From the NCBI RefSeq assembly GCF_011075055.1, contig NC_058140.1, positions 7,550,488-7,614,487 of the forward strand: DNA of 64,000 nucleotides, read 5' to 3'. Shown here in pieces: positions 47,240 to 59,373 of the stretch. Source of the DNA: Mangifera indica (taxonomy: Eukaryota > Streptophyta > Magnoliopsida > Sapindales > Anacardiaceae). The first letter of the stretch is position 1. Every line of letters starts with the position of its first letter. Both the position numbers and the translations under genes were made by a program. The notes under the pieces are model-generated. The model saw only the letters and a list, made by a program, of their open reading frames with translations. It did no database searches and had not been told where the DNA came from.

Positions 47240-49830
47240 AACACTCCGTGAAAAGTTGAAAATTGTGCCTCAAGATTGTGATGACCTATATTAAGTGGCT
47301 TCCATTGAATATATGTATAAAGTAAAAAGTAGGTGATATATTATAACACCAAAGGGTACGTGTCAAGGGTATACTTCTTTATGTGAATATGATTGATGTT
47401 GAAATAATTCAAAGTGAAATAAACATCAAGAGTGATTTTTATGGTGACACACGACCATGCATGAAGAGGTCACGCCCGTGTGTCACTACCACGTCAGTAG
47501 GATAAGATGATTTCTACATAAAATTTGAATTAAGCTATATACAACTGTCTATGGCGAAGTATATACTTGTGTATGGCATTACGCAGCTTCAGTTTTAAAA
47601 AACATGTTTGCTGCATTTTAGGGATTTTTATTCCTATCCAAATCCATGAAATTTTAAAGAGAGAGAGAGACGCCTGAGATTGATTTCCAAGTATTGTCTT
47701 GACAGCTCTAGCATTCAATTTTCAGCAACGTGGTGAGAGGAAAGGTTGAGAGATGAAGACCCATTAGTCATATTGAATCCTCTCACAATAACACTTTAGG
47801 TTAATAGAGATTCTTCAACCCCCCTTTATTTAAATATTATGGATGATGGATTCAAGACTGATTCTCTGCCTTTATGATGGATGGATAGATTTTGATTACA
47901 TCACATTTATTTTTTTGCTTGATGAGAAATTGTGATGAGACATGTATATGTATATAGGATTAGGTTGTTATGATAATGGGTTGCACTAGATAAGAATTTA
48001 GATGATGCAAGTTAATCAGTCATGATGCAATTGATGATATTATAGGGCCTTGAGAATGGTTGGATTCTGTTATTGCTACCAAATTGTTGATTGGTAGCCT
48101 AGGGTTAATTGTATGCTTAAATTGAGTTGTGCTATGATGTTATTGATTTAAAGAATGTTAAGGTAAGATAATAATGTTGAATTATTGGTGTGCATACTTT
48201 GGATTGCTTTTGATTTGAAAGAAAACACGTAGAGACCAAGTAAGGGTGCAAATTAGGCTTATTCGGTTGTTTTCTAGGTTCATTACATGATCGTTTGATA
48301 TAAGACATATTTTGTGTATGCAAAACCCAAAAAGTGGATTAAGTTTTTCGCTGATCCGATGACTGTTAAATGTCATTGATCGTTAAGTGGTTAACTAGGG
48401 CATGAAGGTTACCCGTGTATGACTTTTACATGATCATGTATGGGGTGTAATGACTAAAATATCCCTAAAAAGTATAACGGTCAAGATAAGTTTTAAAAAT
48501 GGAAAGTAGGCTATGTGTAAGAAGGGCACACATCTATGTTCATGAAGCTACACCCCCGTGTGTGGTTGAATTTGCTCATATAAGGAGAGGCCACAAGTAG
48601 ATTAGGTTGTGTATGTTTAAAAAGGGATACACGCCCGTGTATCCTAGAAAATATACTCGTGTAGGAAAGGTAGAATAAAGAAAAAAAAGGAACTAGCCTA
48701 GAGGTTGAGGGGTTGTCCTGAGACTTAGTATAAAGATTCTGAGTACGCAATAATACATTATAAGCCTAAGAAATAAGATTTAAGTAAACACGTGATATGA
48801 TTTGGGTGAAAGCTATAATGAGCCCAAGATGATTTGAGGCTCGAGATGCATGCATGTTAGACATTATAGGATCATTATGAAAGGGCACTATGAGTACATA
48901 TTCCTACATCGCATGTAGTAGGACACATCCACGGTGGAACACTGTATTTGCAATGTGGTACTTACTCACAAAAAAGCCTAGTTGAGATTATGTTTTGATG
49001 CAGTGGAACAGAGAGAGGGCTCATGTAGCCAAGGTGTCAAATCTCTGTATGCGATCCATTCCAATCAGCCTAGTATACAACTATAGACACAAGTTCCAAA
49101 TGATGAGGATTTCACCGAGAGATGTTATGATCACAACAGTTAGAAATCCATGGAGTGATTCCTTAGTGATTGAGTGGGACACAATTAACCTTAGAGATTC
49201 TATAGTCACACTAGTTAGGAAGTTAGAGAGTGGTTCCTCAAAGACTGAGTAGGTCATAGCTCTACCCCAGAGTTTTAGCATATAGCCTAGATATTCTTAG
49301 TTTAGTATGAGCACAAAGATGAGACATATGACCTATCATCATCCTAATGCGAGTTTAATGTCTGACTTCGAATGACAGAGATAATATAGGTCGAGCCAAG
49401 CGCATTTTGGGGACTATGTAAAAATTAAGAATAAAGTCTCCTACTTATTGGGTATCTCATCACTCTCTCCTATTTTTATGTGTATAAATACAAGTAATCA
49501 TGATGGATATGGGATGAGCAGCAGTCAATAGGCATAGAGCTGAGTGGGCATTTCCGTCATTTTATATTTTTATCAGTTTATGTATTGATGTTTGTTTTTA
49601 TGCACTTGGCTAAACATTTTTGTGACACTATGATTATGTTTATATTTTTATTATATCTTTTGTATGCTTCCAACAGTTTTCATTATATAGGGTATTTTTA
49701 TAATTTTCATAAATTTTATAAATAATGTTTCCTTTTAAAGAATTTATGAGTTTTTGAAATAAATACAAGCTCAAATAGTCTAAGTAGTGACATCTCCTTC
49801 TGGAGACATTACTTTTGGAGGGGACTATCA
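47240..49830 (+). other. Ty3/gypsy LTR-like DNA, no coding region
   Basis: The stretch contains the CACGCCCGTGTGT type of word several times (47472, 48553, 48628), and near the end AGTGACATCTCCTTCTGGAGACATTAC, a form often found near ends of plant gypsy LTRs. No pol or gag could be read, so it may be a solo LTR or a decayed LTR. Its limits are rough. Assignment by general resemblance only. Confidence 0.35.
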
Positions 49831-49838
49831 CATATATG
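49831..49838 (+). repeat. Left 8-bp target duplication CATATATG
   Basis: Exact copy at 50272-50279. Confidence 0.9.
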
Positions 49839-50271
49839 TAAGGGTGTTCAAAAGCGGTTAACCGAACCGCTTTGCCAATTTTTTGAACCGAACCGAATTT
49901 TCGGTTTGGAAAAAATCATGAACCGAAACCGAATCGATTTAAAGATTAACCGATTTTAAACCAAACCGAAATTTCGGTTAACCAATTTTTGAACTGAATT
50001 TCAAAAAATTATCATATTTTATTATTTTTTTCTAATTTTTTGAAAATATATTCAATATTTTATTAATATTTTATTCAATTTTTTAAAAACCGGTTCGGTT
50101 CGGTTAACCGGTTTTCAAAAATAGGCAAACCAGTAACCAAACCGAAAATTCGGTTTATATATATTTTTGAACCGGTATCCGAACCGATTTTTCAAATAAC
50201 CTATTTTTCGGTTCAGTTTTCGGTTTAAAAATCGATTCGATTCGGTTACCGGATAATTTTGAACACCCCTA
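49839..50271. mobile_element. hAT-type MITE, younger copy
   Basis: 433 bp, starting TAAGGGTGTTCAAAA and ending TTTTGAACACCCCTA, with a perfect 8-bp duplication CATATATG. The body is made of many GGTTAACCG, AACCGAACCG and CGGTTCGGTT words on both strands, which makes it self-complementary. Non-coding. Confidence 0.93.
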
Positions 50272-50279
50272 CATATATG
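50272..50279 (+). repeat. Right 8-bp target duplication CATATATG
   Basis: Exact copy of 49831-49838. Confidence 0.9.
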
Positions 50280-50519
50280 TTGCTTGCTGCCATTGAATTT
50301 GATGTGATTATTTGGATAAACAACAAACTCCCTATATGCTTGTTATGTCGTTAATTAAGATCACCAATTTGGCCACTTTTTCTGTATCAGTTTACATTGT
50401 GTTTCGGTCATTGAAGATGTAAATTATACTTGTGGCAAGCTATTTTAATAAACACACTGCACTTTTATCATTGCAAATTGGAATAATACAATAAGAATGC
50501 AACAAAGTGTTTGTAGTTA

Positions 50520-52235
50520 GATCTAAATCAGCAAATTAAATTCATTAAAAGTGATATAATACTCATATTAGAAAGAAGGGAATTCAACGTTGGAGCCACA
50601 ATTTCCCTTTGGAAAAACTGAACATTCTATGAAATTGGAGGCAGAAGTGTCTACACACAAATAAATCTGGTAAAGCTGGTGGTTTCCTGATTCATCGTTA
50701 TTTCATTCAATCCATGGGGTGTACCCACTTCCTTCTTTTATAGCATCTTTAATGCTCTCCAAGCTATAAAACTCTCCATTTGGTTCGACTCCTATACCAT
50801 CAAATATATAATCAGAAACATAAAATCTCTATATATTATATAATATACATAATGATATTTTGTAAGTATTGCATTAATGGTAGATACCTGCCGTCTTTAG
50901 AGTTTGGAGGATATCGACTTGGTTTTTTAAGTCGAGAGCAGCTTGGAAGTAATCATGTTGGTTAAGCACAGATTCTGAGCAGGTTCCATGTTTATCCCAT
51001 TCATGTGACCAAAAGCTGAACCCATCGCTGCTTGGACAAGCCAGTGATGGCCAACTCTTTTCCATACTGCCCGTTAGATCTGAAATCTGTAAAATGAAAA
51101 TTAGACAACTTAAAAAAGGAAAGAAAGAAAGAAACATTCGTATGATATATATATATGAAATTCAAATATAATGGTTTTTTTTTTTAGTAGAAGGATTTAA
51201 AGTTTTTTTTTTTAAATTATCTTACAGTAGGTTTGGTTGAAAAAAAATATTAAAATGTTTTAAAAACAAATATTTTTTTTTTCAAAATTTATTTCTTTAA
51301 CTCTAAAAATATATATTAAACATCTTCATATTAAAAAAATATATATACTGAGATTCAATGTACCAAAAAAAAAAATTGATATTCAAATTAATTTTGTATA
51401 GTTTTTGAAAGTTATGTTTAAATCAAAAACCAAATGAGTCTCAAAAGAGTTCAAAAAAGTATTCACTTCCAGAAAGCCGAATTGTCTAATGTATGTTTTT
51501 TTGGGTAAATATAATATATCATTGGACACGATTTTGTTTACAGTTTTATATGTTCAAGCAATTTAATCAATTTTATAATGGTTTAATAAAAACATTATAT
51601 TAATTAGATTTACAAAATGAAATACCTTAGATTTATCAAAGGGATTATTGGGATCACAATTTGATGGATAGGTGCCATCGTTATAATTAGGCCAGAGGCC
51701 ATGAATGCTGAAGTCTGCTGCAGGTTTTCCCGAAGTTGGATAGCAGCAACTTTGCGATGTGTCACAATATGAACCTGGCCACTGTATAATAACAAAATAT
51801 AAACTCAACTTGATACAACACAAAGCTAACAAAAGATTACCACTCACTTGTTGAACAAAGTAGAAGAAATCGAAGCTCTGGGAAACACAAAGAACTGACA
51901 GAGACTGAATGATTACAAGTTTGATAAAGAGAAAGCAGAATTTAGAGTTCATCTTTCCTTTTCTTTTCTGTTTTCTCTGGTAGATGAAAATGGGAGGTTG
52001 TTTAAATTATAATGAATTAAGTTCAGTTAGGCGTTAACGTGTGTAAGGAATCCCCACGCTTTTCATAATTCGGCTCATCATTGCTTTCATATTGTCTGGT
52101 GACACGATAATCCAGTTGATGCTGATGGGCAGCAGACCGTGCAAGTCAAGCAGTTAGGTTGAGAAATCGACTCAATAAAAGGTGCACCCTAAATATCTAA
52201 ATTGTTTAAGCTGTTGTTTATTTAGTTGAGGCAGT
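50520..52235 (-). repeat. Duplicated segment with the RNase T2 gene, unit 2
   Basis: Pair of 29380-30735. The extra length comes mainly from intron 2 and from an insertion between the gene and the shared upstream block. Confidence 0.8.
50568..51952 (-). pseudogene. S-like ribonuclease T2, second copy with a nonsense codon
   Basis: Exons on the minus strand: 51848-51952, 51626-51781, 50888-51086 and 50568-50791. Each has exactly the length of the matching exon at 29428-30478, and all introns keep GT-AG ends. Signal peptide and both active-site motifs (FSIHGLWPNY; SHEWDKHGTC) are intact. In exon 4 a TGA at 50703-50705 replaces the cysteine codon after WIE, giving a stop at codon 183 of 228. 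The product would lack the last 45 residues and three cysteines. Intron 2 is 539 bp, against 209 in the intact copy. The upstream region lacks the TATAAATA segment. It is probably a recent pseudogene; a truncated RNase with both catalytic histidines remains possible, but loss of disulfides makes folding unlikely. Confidence 0.9.
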
Positions 52236-55200
52236 GATAATCAAATTTCAAATTATAAAAACAATAATTTCAAATATAATATATAGCCAAGATTAAATTA
52301 TAGTCTCTCAAACATAGAACATAACTAATTAAATATTACAAGGTTAATTATATCTCTAAAATTTTTATCTTATCCTATATCGTTAGTCTTAACTGAAAAT
52401 AATTGTAAGTCTTAATATGATTGTGCTATAAAATATGACTAACTAGGTCTCTATATTTTTCATTTATGGATCAAGATTTGACTCTAATACCAAATAATAG
52501 AGATAAAAAAAAAAAAAAAAGATTTACTAGACCATTATCAATCAAGTTTAAGTTTTCTTTATAACCAAACTAATGAAGTCCAAAATCTATCATTCCAAAA
52601 CTATTTAAGTATAAATATCACTTTACTCCCACTATCAAACTTCAGAGTTGATTCTCTCTTTTCCTTGGTCATTGAAAGCCTTCACTCCTGTTAGGATTCT
52701 TCACTTTGGTGGTTGGATGACTCTCATCTCTAAAGAACTCGCTCTATCTCCGTTTCAAAGAATGGGAGGGGAATATGTCCCCTAAAATCCTCACCCTTAT
52801 GGAAATTTGTCCTTAAACAAGACTTGTTTACGAATGTCATGTACCGTCATACATTCTTAGGATGCATGGGTGCACATCTTTTTAATTTTTTGGCATGTCA
52901 TTCCACGTTGTAGGTTAATGTACCGGTGTGACTCTTCTATGCACAATCATACATCAGGCCAAGATCATAATTGGAATTTCAATTCTAACCTTACTCAATT
53001 TGATTTGAATGCAAGATAAGGGAAAGGACTAATATGCCCGTGAAGCACGCTTGATGCTGTTATAGGATTGATTTTGTATCAATCCAAACATGAGCCAATT
53101 TAGTTTTAGATTGTTTTGGGTTAATAGGTCATATCAAAAATTACTAGCTCTATTGCTTAACACTAATTATCTAACTATGGGAAGTGTGTTTTAAAGGTGT
53201 GTTTGGTTACTAAAAACAACATGATATTTTGGAACGAAAGTGGGAGTTCAAACCCCTTGAAACTCACAAAACTTTTAGACCCATTAATTACCAAAAACTA
53301 TCATAAACATTTGTTACCAGTAACTTCAACTGTAGAAGTGGATGATTTATTGTATTTGACCACTAAAATCTTTTATTTGTACCTCAGTCTATTGCAATTT
53401 ATTTTCCTTAACCTTAAATTTATATAAACTGAAAAAAAATTCAAAATAATGAATAAAATGAAAAATAAAGAAGGAAGATGTACAAGCGTGACCTACACAT
53501 AAGCACATGTGTACGTCTCTAGATTCTATTCATCCTTTTCAACGTACCCATCTTATTGATTCATCTACTTTTCCAACCATGCATGGCCATCCTTACTCAA
53601 TAAACAATCATATATAATGTTGGAAAACTCATTGAAGCCATAGATGCATGTTTTGCTACACATCCATTCGCCGAAGAAATTGAATTTCACAGATTGTATG
53701 TATGGGCATATTATGTGTTAAAAGTGAATAACATCTTGATATGGGTTAGGCTATTGGATATAACCACTATACATATCTTTTTAAGCGATGGTAGGATAAA
53801 CCTGAATAAGGTTACTGAGTCTTATAAAGGTAAATTTTAATTAGCAAAACATGTGAGAGATGTTGGGTACCTAAGTTGTTAAGCATGTTTTAGGTTGCAA
53901 AGATAAAAAGCAAAAATGTGATGGACTATATGTCTAAAGTAAACAATATCTTAATAGTAGATTAAACAATTGGACCAGGAATGTTACAATAAAGAATTGG
54001 ATTATAATTATGATTTGTTACATATAAATAAAGATATTTATTATAATTCGTTAAGATTTTTTTAATCCTAGCTGCCTACCTTAGAAAGAAGGAATTCTCT
54101 CAAAAGTTCTACTCCTCATTCATGAATTCTCAATGATCTAGCAATCACTTGTGCCTCAAACAAGTCTTTCATATTGTCATATGTTTGTGGTTTCCTCTGT
54201 ACGAATGAGTAGAGTCGCTACTACATTGCAGGGAGTACTGGAAGTGTTCAAAATGAATTTGAGGTGAATTCTAATTTGAAGGAGTCATCAAATGCATGTT
54301 TGCAATCCAAAATTCTTTTTTTATATGTATAACAACCCTTAGATCTTGGTGATAGGGTTTTGTGGTCCAAAAAATTTAGATCACAAAAACCCAACACATA
54401 CACCTCCTTGTGCACAACCATACATAAGGCTAAAAATATGAATTCTTATTTAGATTTTAGCCCTAGGCATTTTGAGTTCGAATCTAAAGCTAAAGGAAGG
54501 ACAGATATGTTCCTAGAGCGTACTTGAGGGTGTTACATTATATTTTGATGACTCTCTCTTTAAATACTTGGAAACTCGAGTGAAAACACTTAGAACTTTT
54601 ATAGATAACTTAAACATTTGAGTCAATTGAACTAGATGGAAATACAAATTTGGCACCTTAGTCATGTGACTTATATACTATGCGATTTCCTTTCTCTACA
54701 CACATTAGAACACCTCACTCTGAATATCCTATCATTCAGGGTAAAGTATTACTAAAATCTAGTTCGTTTGACTCAAGCCAAAGAATTTGGCTTCAAGAAC
54801 TAGCATTAAATCCATGATATATCCAACAATTACAACAAGCCAAAGTTTCAAGAGAATCCATGCAAAACTGGGTAGGAAGTCATCCTACTTGGATTTTTTC
54901 CTCTTCTTCCTTAAGATTTTTGGCTATTGGAGATCACCCTAAGGCTACCAGAATTCTACCCTTTTCCACCAGTTGTCTCTTCTCCTTCCAATTCTCTCTC
55001 TTTTTCATTGTTTGAGTGAAATAAAAACTCTTAGTAATAATCGGCTTCTATAGGTGGAAATCCCACTTATTTTGGAATCTTTTTATTATTATTTTTTCTT
55101 TAATCCATACATGCATAGGCCAAACACCAAGCTCACATAATGCCTAATATGGTTTTAGCCTGATTAAAATTCTATTTTTGATTTTAACCTAAATTTGACC

Positions 55201-57948
55201 TTAATATGACCTAAACCCACAATTAAAATTTTGGAGAAAGGACACTAATGCCCCTAGAATATACATAAGGGTGTTACACACACTTTTGGCCTGATTGTGG
55301 GCTACTATGCTCTACTATAAGCTACTATACCCTATTACAGAATATTATGCTCTATTACGAGTAGTGTCATACTATGAGTTTATATAGAGAGAATCTTACA
55401 GGCGTCTCCTCGCAATGACCTCATGAAACATATTATATATGAGCATGCATGCATCTCAAGGCACAAACTTAACTCAGGCTCATAAGTAACTTTAACCATA
55501 ACTTGTCTTTCTCTTTTACCCTCATTTTTGTATTTCACTCTCTAGGCATGACTTGGTACTACGACATACCTTATATGCCTTTGTTATCCTTATAAACAAC
55601 TTTACTAATAATAAGGTTCAAGACTGACTTAATTTCTTTTACTTCTTAGATGTACAATCATACATCATAGGGCTCACAATCTTGTATTCCTATGCATAGG
55701 TTATCTACTTATAGGTAACTTTGGTCATGAATTAATGTACAGTCATGTGTGGTCGAGTGTACAAGTGTACACACCTGTAGTATGCAAAACTTCCTCATGC
55801 ATAAGGTTCCTTTAATCGTGCCACTATGTATAGGCATGCATGTCTTATGCACAGGTGTACACCTTTTGCCATGAATGATCAATAATTTCTCTTTCACAAT
55901 CGTACTTAAACTCTAGAAGTATAATCATTTTCTTACATTGTGAACAATTGTACACTTCTTCTATACAATCGTCCACCATGACCTAATCTATGTGTCACAA
56001 ATGGTCATGCATGTCCTCCAAGTGAGCATCCATCGATCATTAAAAAAACTTAAGCTATTGCGTGTATGGATGTGTAATGGTTCATGCACGACCGTTTATG
56101 ACATATAATTTGTATAGAAATATGTATGACACAATCATGACTATCCTTGGAATAATCATGCTTGTAGATCTGCAATCTTATTCTTAGGCCAATCTCTACA
56201 TATTTTCATATCAAACAAAACCTCAGTACATCTTATATTTTCTATCATGTCTTATCATAAAATATATCCAAAAGTAAAGCCACAAGCAACAATCTAGTTA
56301 TCAAAATAATCATTGTCATATAAGCATGAAACACACAAAAACTAGGGTTATTACATAAATTTCAATCTTTTCATAACCTTAGCCACCACACTCATCCTTG
56401 TCAAATTATACCAAAGAGAGAGAAATTATTCTCTTACAATTTTTCTCTCTCAATCTCCATGCAGACTCACCTTCTATACACTGACTAGCACTTATGAGAC
56501 TCTCTAACGTCACAGAGCCTCTATGTCGATGAGTAAAGCCTCATTTATCTATCAAATGAAGCATAAATTTATTCAAGACAAATTCAAAGTGAAAGAGCAT
56601 CTAAAAGCAAGTATAACTTTCCTAACACATAGATTACATGTATGATATGCTCTTGATCCTAAGGCAAATAGTCATTTCAATCCAAAATTTTATTTTTTCT
56701 ACTATGTTTATTTTATTTGGATACATAAAAAACTAACCCTTCACACTTTTCCTTGTATTACTAAGTCAAATTAGTTTTTTATTAAACATTATTCAAATGT
56801 TATATTTAATATTTAGTTACACAAGTGCTTTTAAATATTATTATAATATAATTTATCAATATGAGTGCTAGATCAAACAATCCAACCATTTATTAACCCA
56901 AGCCACTATCCACCCTTTTCAAAAGGTCATGCTTTGGATATGAAAGTAGACATGATAGTGCGTTGGGTCAATTTTAGCATGAGTCATCATGCCTACTAGT
57001 TGTGCCAAGCTCAAAGCCCACAATCACAAGCTTTCATGCAGGTCAACCCAAAAAAATACAAGACACATGCACGACTCTATAAATATATGGTCGGGTTGTG
57101 TCGTATTGACCCTTAATAAGCCATCCTCAAACCTTTACCGACCCAACACATTAATTTTGAAAAAAAAATAATTTTTTTATTAAATAATTTTCAAGATTAT
57201 GTTTTCTAATAAAAGAAAATATGTTAAAAAATTAAATTATGATTCCAAAGAAGAAAAACTTATTCATAATGGGTGAATTGAATTCTCATGATTAATCTCA
57301 CCAATATGAAATCCAAAATTTGAGTTTGGTTGAAACTTCTAATTTGCTTATTCTTTCATATGTGACACACTTTTACATTTTACACTCTTGCAAAAGTGTT
57401 TCACATTTAAAAAAATAAAATCACTAATTTCATTTATCCATTATAAATAAATATTCAATATCATGTTCCAACTATACTTAAATTTTAGTTGTTTCACATA
57501 TATAAGATTAATCCAAAGAACCCAATTTTTTTTTAAGTCTAAAACGTTGATCTCTTATAAAAACTTATAATTTTTTTATTTTAATAATTATTTTATTTTT
57601 TAAAAAAATTGGGCGTAATATCATGTTGGGTCGAGACAGCTGGGAGCCTGAAAGCTAAGCCTGTGGCACAAGCTGGTCAGCCTACAGGGTTGGCATGGCT
57701 CACCACAATGGTGGGTTGTGTCTGCCCAAGCCCTGCAAAAAATAGAGGCTTGGGCCATTCCTTGGGCTGGCACGACATCTTTAGTCTGCCTAAATAAAAC
57801 ATTGCAATCACCAAACCCAAGATAAAACAGTCAATCACAAAACCCCATCCAAATAATATAACCACATTCAACAACGTTTAGGGAGAAAAGGAAAAAAGAT
57901 TTTAAAAAAAAATCATCAAAGAAGTTAAGCTTCCCGTGCTCAGTAGCA
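52236..57948. other. Intergenic DNA with decayed LTR-like fragments
   Basis: No coding region is supported. Three places share a phrase of the form AAGGAC...AATATGCCC or ATGTTCC...GTGTTACA (about 53035, 54491-54545, 55230-55280). GTGTACA/TGTACAC-type words recur at 52850-53570 and 55730-56160. These look like pieces of related, strongly decayed gypsy LTRs, but limits cannot be set. A less AT-rich patch at 57600-57800 (GGGTCGAGACAGCTGGGAGCC to GGGCTGGCACGAC) may be part of another MITE together with 56930-57130. Confidence 0.35.
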
Positions 57949-59373
57949 TCAAATTTCCAGGGTTTGACAACTAACAAGCTCAGTAGATCTAGCGCACCTT
58001 GTTGCAATTACCTTCCAAGGGTCTGTATAAGATTCTACAGTTGATTCAGCACATTCATCTAAAGAGTCATGTAATGAAAATGATGAAGCTGATGATAAGG
58101 AAGATAAATGTTTTTGTACATTAGCCTGCAGGACTAAGATATTGTGATTGGCATCCTTGGTGAGCACATGAAGCCTTTTCTGTAAACCGGCAAGTAGATA
58201 AGGAGACCCTGAATCCATAAATTCTAGTATAGGAACATCACCAACCACAACTTTCCAAGTATCATCTTGGAAATCATATACCTTGATCCTTGGACTTTCA
58301 AGTGCACCAGAATGATCTAGTGCATACAACTCACCTTCCACTGTGACACTCAATTTTGTTCCAGCCTGTCTGATAGGCCAACCCTCACCCATCCCAACTG
58401 GGATTTCATCCCATGAATTCTCATCTGGGTCATAAATCTCTCCTCCGATGTCAACAAAAAAAGGCCAGAAATATAAACTCTGAGGCACATACAATTTTCC
58501 TCTATAAGCTGTCATTCCTGTAGCGATGGGCTTCAATAAATCAGCCAGAAAGGCTGTAGGTATATCCTGAGCTTTTGAAAATGGCATACTTGGTATCTGG
58601 GACCATAAACCTGTATGAGGATCAAAAACTTCAGCAGACTGGAGCGGGGTCAGCCCAGCACGGCCCCGAGTAACCCCTCCAACAACATAAAGCTTGTTGT
58701 TTATGACTCCTGTCTTACAATAGGCTCTACCAATTGACATTGGACTGACTTCACTCCAGGAATTCATAAGAGGATCATATCTCCAGACAAGTCTTAAGGC
58801 TAGAGCTCCAGAGAATCCCCCTAAAACATAGAGGCAACCACCAACAGCCCCAATAGCACACCCACATAATGACATCCCATCTGGTGCATCCTTCCTCCTG
58901 AACCAGCCCCTGAGAACATCAGCAATTTTGATACTTGAGCCCACTGCATTCCACATCTGAAGCGCCGGTAAAACCTTCCTCGATTCATCTTGAAAAGCAA
59001 CACCAGGTAGTGGCGGCAACCTTTGCCATCTTCCAGACAAGGGATCCAAAGCTAACCAGGAAAGCCTGCCATCATCCTCCTTCGTTAATAAATACAACCA
59101 TTCTTCAGTTGTTCCTAGTTCCTTTCTCAGAGTAAACAGTTCACGGCTCATAACAGCAGCTTTCCAAGCCCGCGAAACTAATCTTACATACAAGTAGTAT
59201 ATTCTCGGAAGTCTAGCTAGAATTTGAAGCGATATCTCATCGGGAAGACTTGGAATCAATCTTTTGGTTTCTTCAGAAAAGCTTGATGATAGTCTCTGCC
59301 TCTTACAACTTTCATTTGGCAAAATCTCGCTTGCCCCTATCCTGGAACTATTTCTGCTAAATACACCACCCAT
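57949..59373 (-). CDS. F-box/kelch-repeat protein
   Basis: Intronless, complete, 474 residues. An F-box lies at about residues 40-85 (LIPSLPDEISLQILARLPR), the Skp1-binding part of an SCF ubiquitin ligase. Kelch repeats follow from about residue 170 to 390, with the usual di-glycine turns (LYVLGGFS at 182-189, LYVVGGVT at 228-235, GGEIYDP) and tryptophans after the turns; they form a propeller that selects the target. The start MGGVFS fits the N-myristoylation pattern (Gly2, Ser6), so membrane attachment is possible. Overall order and length resemble the F-box/kelch protein At1g22040 of Arabidopsis. The ATG at 59373 is chosen because the frame closes just upstream and the F-box distance fits. 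Target and process are unknown. It lacks the FBA-type C terminus of S-locus F-box proteins. Confidence 0.95.
   Translation of the reverse strand: MGGVFSRNSSRIGASEILPNESCKRQRLSSSFSEETKRLIPSLPDEISLQILARLPRIYYLYVRLVSRAWKAAVMSRELFTLRKELGTTEEWLYLLTKEDDGRLSWLALDPLSGRWQRLPPLPGVAFQDESRKVLPALQMWNAVGSSIKIADVLRGWFRRKDAPDGMSLCGCAIGAVGGCLYVLGGFSGALALRLVWRYDPLMNSWSEVSPMSIGRAYCKTGVINNKLYVVGGVTRGRAGLTPLQSAEVFDPHTGLWSQIPSMPFSKAQDIPTAFLADLLKPIATGMTAYRGKLYVPQSLYFWPFFVDIGGEIYDPDENSWDEIPVGMGEGWPIRQAGTKLSVTVEGELYALDHSGALESPRIKVYDFQDDTWKVVVGDVPILEFMDSGSPYLLAGLQKRLHVLTKDANHNILVLQANVQKHLSSLSSASSFSLHDSLDECAESTVESYTDPWKVIATRCARSTELVSCQTLEI

Noticed and set aside
29428..59373. RNase T2 genes near an F-box gene: a self-incompatibility S locus
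   Set aside because: The F-box protein is of the kelch type (like At1g22040) and lacks the S-locus F-box C terminus. The RNase has three introns and S-like features, and one copy is dead. Nearness alone is weak evidence.
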